A stretch of 35,480 nt of DNA from an uncultured Clostridia bacterium (GCA_947624945.1 CANQMJ010000004.1:1-35480); one strand, 5' to 3'; shown: positions 8,380-16,978, counted from the first letter of the stretch. Numbers and translations: made by a program. Notes: generated from the letters alone by a model not told the origin.

Positions 8380-8390
8380 CATTATTTATA

Positions 8391-8420
8391 TTGACAACCG
8401 AGTGCATTTTTATGTATAAT
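8391..8420 (+). promoter_or_regulatory. Sigma-A promoter of the DUF512-der-plsY operon
   Basis: TTGACA (8391-8396) and TATAAT (8415-8420) with an 18-bp spacer, both perfect consensus boxes. They are 38 bp before the GTG start of the DUF512 gene and just after sigK. Confidence 0.8.
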
Positions 8421-8458
8421 AAGCGTGGATAAGCAAAGTATGGAAGGGAAGTGCCGAC

Positions 8459-9814
8459 GTGGTCGCGATAACGGGTGTCGACAAGCGTTCGCGCGCCGAG
8501 CGCGCGGGAATACGCGCGGGCGACGTGCTTATTGCAATAAACGGTCACGAGATAAACGATGTGCTCGATTACGGGTTTTATCTGACCGAAAAGCATATCA
8601 CGGTCACGGTCGCGCGCGGCGGCGAACACGTCGACTTCAAAATCAAAAAAGACACATACGACGACATCGGACTTTGCTTTGAGTCGGCGCTTATGGACAG
8701 CAAACACCGCTGTGAAAACGGCTGCATATTCTGCTTCATCGACCAAAACCCGAAGGGTATGCGTCCGACGATATATTTCAAGGACGACGACTCGCGCCTT
8801 TCATTTATCCACGGCAACTACATCACGCTGACGAACCTTACCGAGCGCGATATCGACCGCATAATCGAAATGCATATCACGCCGATAAACGTCAGTGTCC
8901 ATACGACGGACCCCGAGCTGCGCGTCAAAATGATGAAAAACAAGCGCGCGGGTCAGGTGCTGTCGTATATGGACAAGCTGATCGCTGGCGGCTGCGAGCT
9001 GCACTGTCAGATCGTTTTGTGCCGCGGCATCAACGACGGCGACGCGCTGCGGCGCACTATGACCGACCTGTCATACATGTACCCGGGCGTCACGAGCGTG
9101 TCAGTCGTGCCTGCAGGGTTGACGGGGCACCGCGACGGTCTTTATCCTCTCGAACCGTTCACGGAGTCCGAATGTGCAGACATAGTGCGTCTCGTCGACG
9201 ATTTCGGTTCCATGTGCGAGGAAAAGTACGGCGCGCGCATTTTCTATGCGTCGGACGAGCTCTACATCAAAGCGGGACTGCCGCTGCCGTCCTCCGAATA
9301 TTACGGTGCGTACGATCAGCTCGAAAACGGCGTCGGCATGATACGCTCGTTTCTCGACGATATAGACGCGGAGCTTGAGTTCATCGACACATACGATTTC
9401 GACCCGCAAAAGATGCGCCGTGTTTCTATCGCAACGGGGGAGGCATCGGCGCAGTTTATAAAAGCCGCGGTTGAAAAGCTGCGATGTGTGTGCTATAATC
9501 TCGAATGTAACGTCTATACGATAAAAAACAATTTCTTCGGCGGCGAGGTGACTGTCGCAGGATTGCTCACGGGCGTCGACATGGCGGAGCAGCTTGCCGG
9601 AAAGGATCTCGGTGACGAGCTTTTGATACCGTCGTCGACTCTGAGAGCGGAAGGCGATCTGTTCCTCTGCGGGCACACGCCCGAGTGGCTGTCAGAGCAG
9701 CTCGGCGTGAATGTCAGAACGACCGGGACGTCTCCGTCCGAATTTATATCTGCGGTGATCGGTTGCGACGATCCCGACAAAAAGGAAGGTGAATACTTTG
9801 GCACAGAAGCGTAA
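8459..9814 (+). CDS. DUF512 radical-SAM-like protein with PDZ domain
   Basis: A 451-aa protein. The N-terminus (about 1-60) is a PDZ-like module (AERAGIRAGDVLIAINGHEI). It is followed by a radical-SAM-like domain whose cysteine cluster is RCENGCIFCFIDQNPKGMR (Cys-x3-Cys-x2-Cys), then the DUF512 region (SVVPAGLTGHRDGLYPLEPF, FYASDELYI, TVAGLLTG). This domain order defines a family common in Clostridia and next to der. Its substrate is unknown. The GTG start has GGAAGGG 10 nt upstream. It is the first gene of the operon and overlaps the next by 17 bp. Confidence 0.9.
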   Translation: MVAITGVDKRSRAERAGIRAGDVLIAINGHEINDVLDYGFYLTEKHITVTVARGGEHVDFKIKKDTYDDIGLCFESALMDSKHRCENGCIFCFIDQNPKGMRPTIYFKDDDSRLSFIHGNYITLTNLTERDIDRIIEMHITPINVSVHTTDPELRVKMMKNKRAGQVLSYMDKLIAGGCELHCQIVLCRGINDGDALRRTMTDLSYMYPGVTSVSVVPAGLTGHRDGLYPLEPFTESECADIVRLVDDFGSMCEEKYGARIFYASDELYIKAGLPLPSSEYYGAYDQLENGVGMIRSFLDDIDAELEFIDTYDFDPQKMRRVSIATGEASAQFIKAAVEKLRCVCYNLECNVYTIKNNFFGGEVTVAGLLTGVDMAEQLAGKDLGDELLIPSSTLRAEGDLFLCGHTPEWLSEQLGVNVRTTGTSPSEFISAVIGCDDPDKKEGEYFGTEA

Positions 9815-10805
9815 CAGTACCGCGGGCGGGAAGAAAAGCGCCCATAAGAACGAGTCTTCGTTTGTACCGCTGCTCGGCATATGCATAGCGGTATGCGCAG
9901 TCTGCATAATACTTGTAGCGATAATGGCGGGCGGCAAAAGACAGGGAACGAGCAATACCGGCACAGGTGACGGCAGCGCACAGTCGGGCTCGGGCACGTC
10001 GTTATCTTCCGGTACGGACGGCACGGAGAAAGCGCCCGACGTGACAGACGGTGCTGAAACGCCGCCGCAAACGAACGACGTTCCGTCGACGGGCGGCACG
10101 TCGTCAGGGTCTGATACAAGCACTCCCGACACGGCTGGAGCACCCGTCACGTCGGATGCAAATGACACAAATGACGGCGAAACAACAGCTTCGCCCGCGT
10201 CGGCAATAAATATAACGACAAAAAAATCGTCGTACGACGATAACGGGGCGCATGTGACGATGATATATCCGACAGTAAGCGGCATTGACGGCGCAGATAC
10301 AGTAACGGGTCTTTTGCGCGACGAGATGGACGAGCGGCGCCGTGAGGCTCTTATCGGTATGGCGGGCGGCGAGGTGAACTATACTGTCGAGGATACGTCT
10401 GTCAAGCTGTGTACCAAGTCGTTTATTTCGCTTGTAGTGTCGGGGTACAGTTATGTCGGCGACGCGTCGCATCCCGAGTATTTTGTGTATGCGCTCAATT
10501 TTGACGTTAAGTCGAAAAAGCTTATGACGGGCAGCGACCTTATAAAGGATTTCGACGCTGTAAAGAGCAGCTTCACAAGCGGCAAATTTTATCCCATGTA
10601 CAGTCAGGACGGGCTGCTCGACGAGATGTCGTATGAAGATATGATAACGGAGTATCACGTCGAATACGGCATATACCCGGAGGTATATTATACAAAGGAC
10701 AACTTCGGCATCGCGGTCGAGCTTGTATATTCGCTCGGCGGATACGCGCTTTTCGAAACATCACAGTCGTCGTTGTCCGGCGCGATATACGTGCCGCAGA
10801 ACTGA
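9798..10805 (+). CDS. Membrane-anchored DUF4163/DUF3298-like protein
   Basis: A protein of about 335 aa. One N-terminal transmembrane helix (LLGICIAVCAVCIILVAIM) is followed by an extracellular linker of some 100 residues rich in Gly, Ser, Thr, Asp and Pro. The globular C-terminal domain has HVTMIYPTVSGIDGADTV, YVFALN-like strands (EYFVYALNFDVKSKKLM) and GSDLIKDFD. This resembles the DUF4163/DUF3298 modules of PdaC and RsiV proteins, but the match is by eye and weak. A TTG start at 9798 is preferred because AAGGAAGG lies 8 nt upstream; a GTG at 9789 overlaps that site. It is coupled to DUF512 and 18 bp before der. Function unknown, probably cell-envelope. Confidence 0.65.
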   Translation: MAQKRNSTAGGKKSAHKNESSFVPLLGICIAVCAVCIILVAIMAGGKRQGTSNTGTGDGSAQSGSGTSLSSGTDGTEKAPDVTDGAETPPQTNDVPSTGGTSSGSDTSTPDTAGAPVTSDANDTNDGETTASPASAINITTKKSSYDDNGAHVTMIYPTVSGIDGADTVTGLLRDEMDERRREALIGMAGGEVNYTVEDTSVKLCTKSFISLVVSGYSYVGDASHPEYFVYALNFDVKSKKLMTGSDLIKDFDAVKSSFTSGKFYPMYSQDGLLDEMSYEDMITEYHVEYGIYPEVYYTKDNFGIAVELVYSLGGYALFETSQSSLSGAIYVPQN

Positions 10806-10823
10806 AAGAGAGTTGAGTTTATA

Positions 10824-12155
10824 ATGTCAAAACCTATAATTGCCATTGTCGGCAGACCGAATGTCGGCAAGAGCACGCTTTTCAATAAACTGATCGGCGA
10901 ACGCCGCGCCATCGTCGAGGACACGCCCGGCGTAACGCGCGACCGCATATACGGCGAGACGGAGTGGCGCGGTCGAAAGCTCGTTATCGTCGACACGGGC
11001 GGCATCGAGCCTAAAACGGACGATGTGATACTGTCAAAGATGCGCGAGCAGGCGCAGGTCGCGATTGACACTGCCGACGTAATCATATTTATGTGCGATA
11101 TTCGCACGGGTCTTGTCGCCGACGACAGAGACATCGCGACGATGCTGCGGAAGTCGTGCAAGCCCGTCGTCGTTTGCGTCAACAAAGCAGACAGGATAGG
11201 CGACGTCGAAGAAGAGTTCTACGAATTCTACGAGCTCGGTTTCGATACAGACCCTATCGCTGTGTCATCGCTGCACGGCAGCGGCTCGGGCGACCTGCTC
11301 GACGCCGTTATAGACGCGCTGCCTGATGATTCAGACGAAAGCGAGGACGGGGACGTGATAAACGTCGCCGTTATCGGCAAGCCGAACGCGGGCAAATCGT
11401 CGCTCGTCAACAAAATGCTCGGCGAGGAACGCCACATCGTATCGGAGATAGCAGGCACGACGCGCGACGCCGTCGACTCCGTCGTCGAGAACGAGTACGG
11501 ACGGTATAATTTCATTGACACGGCGGGCATACGCCGCAAGAGCAAGGTCAACGACAGGATAGAGAAATACAGCGTTCTGCGCGCGCAGATGGCGGTCGAA
11601 CGCGCCGACGTGTGCATAATGCTCATCGACGGCGCGGAGGGCATAACGGAGCAGGACGAGAAGATCGCGGGTATCGCGCACGACGCTGGCAAGGCGTGCA
11701 TAATCGCCGTCAATAAGTGGGACGCGGTAGAGAAGGATAACGACACCGTCAAAAAGTTCACGAACGATATCCGCACCGCTCTCGCATATATGACATACGC
11801 GCCGATACATTTCATCTCGGCAAAGACCGGTCAGCGCGTGTCGGGACTGTTCGAGCAGATAAACAAAGTTCATGAAGCCGCAAATACGCGCATCACGACG
11901 GGGCTGCTCAACGATATGCTTTCGGACGTGACTATGCGCGTACAGCCGCCGTCGGACAAGGGCAGACGGTTGAAGATATATTATATCACGCAGGTCGCGG
12001 TCGCACCGCCGACGTTCGTCATATTCTGCAACCGCGCGGAGCTGTTCCACTACTCATATCAGCGCTATATCGAAAACAATCTGCGCGAGACGTTCGGCTT
12101 TGCGGGAACGCCGATAAAGCTGACGATACGCGAGCGCGGGGAAGAAAAGGATTAG
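10824..12155 (+). CDS. der: Ribosome-associated GTPase Der (EngA)
   Basis: A 443-aa protein with two tandem GTPase domains and a C-terminal KH-like domain, needed for 50S subunit maturation. The first domain has GRPNVGKST (P-loop), DTPGVTRD and VNKADR. The second has GKPNAGKSS, DTAGIRRKSKV and AVNKWD. The KH-like tail runs from about residue 355 (TGLLNDMLSDV to the C-terminus). It lies in the middle of the operon, with AAAGAGAG as ribosome site, 16 bp before plsY. Confidence 0.97.
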   Translation: MSKPIIAIVGRPNVGKSTLFNKLIGERRAIVEDTPGVTRDRIYGETEWRGRKLVIVDTGGIEPKTDDVILSKMREQAQVAIDTADVIIFMCDIRTGLVADDRDIATMLRKSCKPVVVCVNKADRIGDVEEEFYEFYELGFDTDPIAVSSLHGSGSGDLLDAVIDALPDDSDESEDGDVINVAVIGKPNAGKSSLVNKMLGEERHIVSEIAGTTRDAVDSVVENEYGRYNFIDTAGIRRKSKVNDRIEKYSVLRAQMAVERADVCIMLIDGAEGITEQDEKIAGIAHDAGKACIIAVNKWDAVEKDNDTVKKFTNDIRTALAYMTYAPIHFISAKTGQRVSGLFEQINKVHEAANTRITTGLLNDMLSDVTMRVQPPSDKGRRLKIYYITQVAVAPPTFVIFCNRAELFHYSYQRYIENNLRETFGFAGTPIKLTIRERGEEKD

Positions 12156-12171
12156 GTTCGGGGTGACGTAT

Positions 12172-13248
12172 ATGAAGCGCATTTGCGTTCTTTTACTGCT
12201 GTTGACTTTTACGTTTTCGCTGGTCGCATGCGGCGGTGGCGGCGGCTCGGAGTCGGCGGTTCCGATAATAAAAGAGGCGACGGGACTTGATGACGGCGAC
12301 GCCGAACGGCTGTATGAGCTCGTTGTCGATTCCGGCTTCAAGGGCACTCTCAAAGAGGTTGAGGTCAGAAGCGCTGCCGACGATAGTCCCGTTTACAGAT
12401 TCCGCGCCGACAGCAGCATACGCGACGTCTACGTCGGCAGCGCCGCGCTCGGCACCGAGAACGCCGACTGGAGCAAGATAGGCACGACGGGCGGCGATAT
12501 AATGCACGACGGCTTTATCGGTTTCCGTCTCATCGACGGCTCCGATTTGCCGACGACGCTGTTCGGAGCGCTCTATATCGGCGGATTTGTCGTATGCATA
12601 GCGGCGGGGTATCTGCTCGGAAGCATCAACACGGCGATAATACTGTCGCACGTCAAATACGGCGCTGACATACGCTCGAGCGGCAGCGGCAACGCGGGCA
12701 TGACGAACGTACTGCGCACGTACGGCGCGGGATCGGCGGGCGTGACGCTCGCGGGCGACGCTACAAAAACGCTTATCGCGTATATAGTCGGCACGCTCAT
12801 ATTCGGCATACGCGGCGCGTATTTCGCATGCTTCATGTGTGTCGTCGGACATATATTCCCGATTTATTACAAGTTCAAGGGAGGAAAGGGCATCGTTTGC
12901 GCGGGCATGATGATACTTCTGCTCGACCCGCTCGCGTTCCTTATAATCCTTGCCGTATTCATAATCGTACTTATCGGATTCAAATACGTTTCGCTCGCGT
13001 CTATAATGGCGGCGATGATATACCCGATGGCACATTCGTGGATGTTGCCGTACATACCGAGCCGAATATGGCCGGGTTCGACGGCGTTTGCCGTCGTCAC
13101 GGCGGTGCTCGTTTTGTGGCGTCACTATCCCAATATGAAGCGTCTGTTGAACCGCACGGAATCGAAAATCGATTTCGCGAAGCTGTTCGGCAAAAAGAAA
13201 GAGAAGTCTGACGGTAAAGACAAAGAGAAAGAGAAGGACAAAACTTGA
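12172..13248 (+). CDS. plsY: Lipoprotein domain fused to PlsY acyltransferase
   Basis: A 358-aa protein, against about 200 for ordinary PlsY. PlsY transfers acyl groups from acyl-phosphate to glycerol-3-phosphate in the membrane. Residues 1-20 form a lipoprotein signal peptide ending in a perfect LVAC lipobox followed by GGGGG. Residues 21-125 are a soluble domain with no recognised family. From about 130 the full PlsY core follows: GYLLGSINTAIILS with DIRSSGSGNAGMTN (motif 1), GHIFPIYYKFKGGKG (motif 2) and RHYPNMKRL (motif 3). A lysine/glutamate-rich tail ends the protein. The known external N-terminus of PlsY fits an outside lipid-anchored domain. No ribosome site and start precede the PlsY part. 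The ATG at 12172 has GGGGTGA upstream; a GTG at 12163 is an alternative. It overlaps the next gene by 4 bp. Confidence 0.85.
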   Translation: MKRICVLLLLLTFTFSLVACGGGGGSESAVPIIKEATGLDDGDAERLYELVVDSGFKGTLKEVEVRSAADDSPVYRFRADSSIRDVYVGSAALGTENADWSKIGTTGGDIMHDGFIGFRLIDGSDLPTTLFGALYIGGFVVCIAAGYLLGSINTAIILSHVKYGADIRSSGSGNAGMTNVLRTYGAGSAGVTLAGDATKTLIAYIVGTLIFGIRGAYFACFMCVVGHIFPIYYKFKGGKGIVCAGMMILLLDPLAFLIILAVFIIVLIGFKYVSLASIMAAMIYPMAHSWMLPYIPSRIWPGSTAFAVVTAVLVLWRHYPNMKRLLNRTESKIDFAKLFGKKKEKSDGKDKEKEKDKT

Positions 13249-14396
13249 ATCAAACTGTGTCCGAAAAAGAGCTGACCGCGCTCGAACGGTTCGCGCTGCT
13301 TGCGTCGCGGGCAGCAAATGCCGGTGTTATGTCGCGCGTGACGTTTTCGCGTCCTGTGCAAAGTGACGGTGACGTCAAGACTGTCGTCACGCTCTATTCC
13401 GATAAAGGCGAGCTCATGCTGCGATGCGAAACGTCGAGGGTTGACGGCAAGGTAATACGGAAAAATCGTGCGGCGGCTGATTCACATGAGCTTTTCGCGG
13501 AGCTTGCGACGGGATATAAGCAGGGAAATCTGACCGTCGGCGGCGCCGAGGCGCAGTATATGGTATCAAAAAAAGGCAAAAGCACGCTCATCGGAGAACG
13601 CGCAGTCGAAAGTGCTATCGAGTCAGCCGACGGGAGCGGCTCCCGCGATGTACGTGTCGGTGCAGACGACAAAAAGCGCTATATTTGGACCGAGAGTGAG
13701 AGTTGGCTTTCGGCGCTCGGGATAAGCGACAAAAACGGACGCGTCCACGATAAGCGTCAGTCGAAGTTCCGTCAGATAAACCGCTTTACGGAGCTGCTCG
13801 ACGACGTATACGACGACTTGCCAAAGGAAGGCAAGCTCAGCGTGTGCGACCTCTGCTGCGGCAAGAGCTATCTTTCGTTCGCCGTATATGAATACCTGAC
13901 GCACATACGCGGCAGGGAAGTCGATATGCTCGGCGTCGACAGAAAAGCAGATGTGATAGAATACTGCGAGTCGGTGGCGCGCGAGGTCGGCGAGGACGGA
14001 CTGCACTTTGTAGCGGGCGACGTCTCCGACGAGACTGTATACGAACGCTTCGGCGGGCGCGTCGACCTCGTCGTGTCGCTGCACGCGTGCGATATTGCAA
14101 CCGATATTGTGCTTCGCCGCGCGGTGAAGCTCGGCGCAAAGGTGATACTGTCGACGCCGTGCTGCCATCATGAGCTGTACGGCAAGATAAAGTCGCCGCC
14201 GCTGTCGTTCATCACGTCACATTCGATGCTTTCGCAGAAGCTGACGGACGCCGTCACAGACGGACTGCGCGTGAAGATGCTCGAGGTCGAGGGCTACCGC
14301 GTCGGCACGGTCGAACTCATCGACCCCGACGAAACGCCGAAAAACGTGATGATACGCGCGATAAAAAGAGCGGACGCATCGACCGCGACAAACTGA
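13245..14396 (+). CDS. SAM-dependent methyltransferase, Methyltransf_32-like
   Basis: A 383-aa protein. The N-terminal 190 residues contain a substrate-recognition-like part ending in RQSKFRQINRFTELLDD. A Rossmann methyltransferase fold follows: LSVCDLCCGKSYLSFAVYEY (SAM-binding motif I), DMLGVDRKADVI (motif II), HFVAGDV, VVSLHACDIATD (motif IV region) and STPCCHHELYGKI. This arrangement is typical of bacterial Methyltransf_32-type enzymes, probably acting on RNA, but the substrate is unknown. A TTG start overlaps the plsY stop (TTGA) with AGAAGGA upstream. The frame probably terminates prematurely; see the following entry. Last gene of the operon. Confidence 0.8.
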   Translation: MNQTVSEKELTALERFALLASRAANAGVMSRVTFSRPVQSDGDVKTVVTLYSDKGELMLRCETSRVDGKVIRKNRAAADSHELFAELATGYKQGNLTVGGAEAQYMVSKKGKSTLIGERAVESAIESADGSGSRDVRVGADDKKRYIWTESESWLSALGISDKNGRVHDKRQSKFRQINRFTELLDDVYDDLPKEGKLSVCDLCCGKSYLSFAVYEYLTHIRGREVDMLGVDRKADVIEYCESVAREVGEDGLHFVAGDVSDETVYERFGGRVDLVVSLHACDIATDIVLRRAVKLGAKVILSTPCCHHELYGKIKSPPLSFITSHSMLSQKLTDAVTDGLRVKMLEVEGYRVGTVELIDPDETPKNVMIRAIKRADASTATN

Positions 14397-14464
14397 CGCG
14401 CGAGTATAACGCGATAATAGAATTTCTCGGACTTGAAAACTCGTACTACGACATATACAGGTAG
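14363..14464 (+). other. Out-of-frame C-terminal extension of the methyltransferase
   Basis: In the -1 frame relative to the methyltransferase, starting at the A5 run (14363-14367), the sequence reads KKSGRIDRDKLTREYNAI and then IEFLGLENSYYDIYR before TAG at 14462-14464. This looks like the natural helical end of this protein family (tyrosine-ended REYxxxxxFLG). The annotated frame gives a short, unconvincing ADASTATN tail. Adding one A to the run would join the two. It may be a real frameshift mutation, a sequencing or assembly error, or slippage. Confidence 0.6.
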
Positions 14465-14483
14465 TCACGGATAATGATGAGGG

Positions 14484-14519
14484 CGCGAGGGGGACTTTTG
14501 GAAAAAAGTCCCCCTCGCG
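14484..14519. terminator. Bidirectional hairpin between methyltransferase and XRE genes
   Basis: A 16-bp perfect stem (CGCGAGGGGGACTTTT and complement) lies between convergent genes, 20 bp after one stop codon and 25 bp before the other gene's end. Its design, G-run, ACTTTT, A-run, C-run, is shared with the hairpins at 17072 and 29820. Confidence 0.7.
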
Positions 14520-14544
14520 TGATGATATTATATGAGCCGATATG

Positions 14545-15708
14545 TCATTCGGATTTACATTGTTTTACCCATTTTTCCCAGCGGGGATCCGCTTTTATTT
14601 CCTTTTCTATCTGCTCATAATCCGGGTTGCACCAGAACGGCCAATCGTCCGGCAGCGTTTTCGCGATCCCGACGCATAGCTCTGTTTTGTATGTTACGCG
14701 GGACAAAAGAGGCGCGGTGTAAGCGTGTTCTTTTCCGTCGCAGAGCGATTCGAGCGCCCGTGCATGACGGAGCGCTTCGTCCAAAGAGACAAAAGCGTCG
14801 TCGTGAAGTCCGCGCTCCCATTCGAGCCGCGATAAATACAAATAGAGCTTGATGAGCGTACCGTGATATGCGCCGAAGTTTCCGTCATCACAGAGAAGTC
14901 CCCAAAGCGAGATGACGCCCCTCACTTTTTGAACAGGCAAATCGCTCGTAAAGTGATTTTTATTGGCGATAAGCCCGTATACGACCTGCTCGGAAAAGAT
15001 ATCCGCCATTTTAAGCAGCAGTTCGCCGACGTATTTCGCTTCTTCTTTTCCGTCCTCAGCTCCCGCAAGCAAAACTTCACGGCTTTTGTGCAGTTCGGGC
15101 ATCCGTTCGGCGCAAGTGATTGCTTTTTCGTTTTCTCCGATGTTTCGATAGAGAAGCACCAATATTGAGATCGCTTTTGTGACGATTTCATAATCATGTG
15201 CAGAATCTGCCAAAGTTTCACAGAGCTTGATCGCTTCATCCCAATACGGGTTTTGCCTGTGAACATCATAGTCGTGCCTGATATAGCCCTCGTCGTCGTA
15301 ATACAGCCATTCATGATGACGTCTCCAACCCGCCTCGGAAAGCGTATCGGCAAGTGTGATCATAAGCCGTTCGTTTTGCGGAAATTCGGCAAGACCATCA
15401 CGTAAAATAGACAGACACTCGTCCACCCAGTTGTCGTCGCCGCGTCCTTTTATGTGAAACGAGTCGATTTTTTGAATAATGGCGTCGATCTTTTTCTCGC
15501 GGTCGTTTTGATACCCGAACAGCTCGTCTATGGACACGCCGAAATAATTTGCGATGCTCGGAACGAGTTCTAAATCCGGGTAACTGCCGCCGGCCTCCCA
15601 ACGGGAAACGGCTTGAGCGGTGACGCCGACCGCAGTTGCCAAATCGTCTTGTTTCCTCGCGTCACGCAGCCGAAGCTCTTTGATTTTTTCACCTATTGTA
15701 ATTTTCAT
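14545..15708 (-). CDS. XRE-family regulator with large helical C-terminal domain (paralogue 1)
   Basis: A 387-aa protein. Residues 1-65 are a Cro/C1-type helix-turn-helix (IGEKIKELR, QDDLATAVGVTAQAVSRWE, YPDLELVPSIANYFGVSIDE). The rest is an all-helical, TPR-like domain rich in Trp and Leu (CLSILRDGLAEFPQNERL, ISILVLLYRNIGENEKAI). Such proteins usually sense a ligand or peptide through the TPR part. Its closest visible relative is the 371-aa protein at 29878-30993, with the same domain plan and aligned DNA-binding region. It has its own promoter with a palindrome at the start site, so autorepression is likely. Target genes are not evident. Confidence 0.85.
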   Translation of the reverse strand: MKITIGEKIKELRLRDARKQDDLATAVGVTAQAVSRWEAGGSYPDLELVPSIANYFGVSIDELFGYQNDREKKIDAIIQKIDSFHIKGRGDDNWVDECLSILRDGLAEFPQNERLMITLADTLSEAGWRRHHEWLYYDDEGYIRHDYDVHRQNPYWDEAIKLCETLADSAHDYEIVTKAISILVLLYRNIGENEKAITCAERMPELHKSREVLLAGAEDGKEEAKYVGELLLKMADIFSEQVVYGLIANKNHFTSDLPVQKVRGVISLWGLLCDDGNFGAYHGTLIKLYLYLSRLEWERGLHDDAFVSLDEALRHARALESLCDGKEHAYTAPLLSRVTYKTELCVGIAKTLPDDWPFWCNPDYEQIEKEIKADPRWEKWVKQCKSE

Positions 15709-15731
15709 GTCTATACCTCATATTCTTTCTT

Positions 15732-15777
15732 TGCACCGGTGCAGCTTCATTATACAAGACGCTGACAAAGTATTCAA
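15732..15777 (-). promoter_or_regulatory. XRE1 promoter with 12-bp palindromic operator
   Basis: On the minus strand TTGAAT (15772-15777), a 17-bp spacer and TATAAT (15749-15754) form a good sigma-A promoter. Five bases downstream lies the perfect palindrome TGCACCGGTGCA (15732-15743), covering the expected transcription start. This is a repressor position, and it mirrors the paralogous gene at 31034-31079. Confidence 0.7.
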
Positions 15778-15885
15778 TTATCAATTAGTTGTTTACTGTT
15801 CAACTGACGGTTGTCTGCGGCTCGATGAAAGAATGTTATGCAGTAACTGATATAAGGGCAAACGCTCGCGCATGAACATAAAAAA

Positions 15886-15933
15886 CGCCCGTTTCCGATA
15901 CGGCCGATACATTCAAGCCGCCGGAAACGGGCG
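15886..15933 (-). terminator. Terminator of the ROK regulator gene
   Basis: A 12-bp stem (CGCCCGTTTCCG and complement) with a partly paired 24-nt loop, followed on the minus strand by GTTTTTT. It begins 8 bp after the ROK stop codon. Confidence 0.85.
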
Positions 15934-15940
15934 ATATGTT

Positions 15941-16978
15941 TTATATAATGCTTTCCATCCACGATTCGCGCAGCGACATGGCGACGCCGCGCGCGCTGTG
16001 ACGCAGACTTGACGAGCCTGCGATGAATTCGGGCATACGCTCTGGCGGCAGATGGAACTCTTTGGCGAGCGACGATTTTATCTCCGATATAAGCATATCG
16101 GGTTCGCGGAGTCTGTCGCTTTCGATGATGAACGCGTCGGGGTCGATTATCGTGATGATATTGTATATCGCCGACGACAGCTCGCTGCATATTTCGGCGT
16201 CGGAGCGGCAGCGTGCGATGCGCGATTCCAAAAGCTCGCCGTGACGCAGCACCATGCGCCCGAAGTCGCACTCGAAGCCGTGCGCGCCCTTGACTACTTG
16301 GTCGCGGTTGTAGACGGCGCCGTCTATCGTCTCGCCCATGAACATGTAAATGACGGTGCGGTGTCCGCATCCGTCCATGCTGCGCACGTTCGACAGAGCG
16401 GCCGCCTCGACGCTTTTCATCACGACGGACACTGGTCTGCCGAGTACTGATTCTGCGGTTTCACACAGACGCACCGTGTCCATATCGGGTATCTTATCGC
16501 TTATGACGATGTCGCGGTCTCGCATGTATATTCCCGGCACGCATATGCCGACGCCGATCAGCTTATCCGCGTCGGCGCGGTCGGATATTGCAGATGCGGC
16601 ATTTTTGAGGAACAAAAGCAAGTTGTCGCGGTATGTGAACTCATCGGAATAATTGTGCGTGAACGAGTCGGTGTGGGTGAGCGACACGTCGACGATGTTC
16701 ATGCGGAACGCGCGCTCGGACAGATCGATCACGACGGCGTAATAGTCGCGGTTGAGCGACACGACGCCGGCGCGTCGTCCCGCCGCATGGCGCGTATCCT
16801 TTTCCTGCGTCAGCACGTCTGCGTCTAAAAGGGCGTCGACGACCTTGCCGACTGTCATGAGCGATAGTCCCGTCGATTTGGCGACGTCGGCGCGGCACAC
16901 ACGTCCGCCGTCTGCTATTGCCTTGAATATGCCGAGCGCTCCCGCGCGTTTTATGCCGTGAAGTTCCGCTTTTACCAT
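15941..16978 (-). CDS. ROK-family transcriptional repressor lacking zinc motif
   Basis: A 345-aa NagC/XylR-like regulator. The N-terminal winged helix (about 10-70) has GRVCRADVAKSTGLSLMTVG. The remainder is an actin-like ROK fold: GVGICVPGIY, SVEAAALSN, VIYMFMGETIDGAVYNRDQV, KGAHGFECDFGRM. The usual CxCGxxGC zinc-binding motif after the GHE-like position is absent, and so is the ExGH metal ligand set. Sugar binding as in glucokinase-type ROK proteins is therefore doubtful, or uses a modified pocket. A sigma-A promoter (17017-17045) and its own terminator make it a single-gene unit. No sugar genes adjoin it. Confidence 0.82.
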   Translation of the reverse strand: MVKAELHGIKRAGALGIFKAIADGGRVCRADVAKSTGLSLMTVGKVVDALLDADVLTQEKDTRHAAGRRAGVVSLNRDYYAVVIDLSERAFRMNIVDVSLTHTDSFTHNYSDEFTYRDNLLLFLKNAASAISDRADADKLIGVGICVPGIYMRDRDIVISDKIPDMDTVRLCETAESVLGRPVSVVMKSVEAAALSNVRSMDGCGHRTVIYMFMGETIDGAVYNRDQVVKGAHGFECDFGRMVLRHGELLESRIARCRSDAEICSELSSAIYNIITIIDPDAFIIESDRLREPDMLISEIKSSLAKEFHLPPERMPEFIAGSSSLRHSARGVAMSLRESWMESII

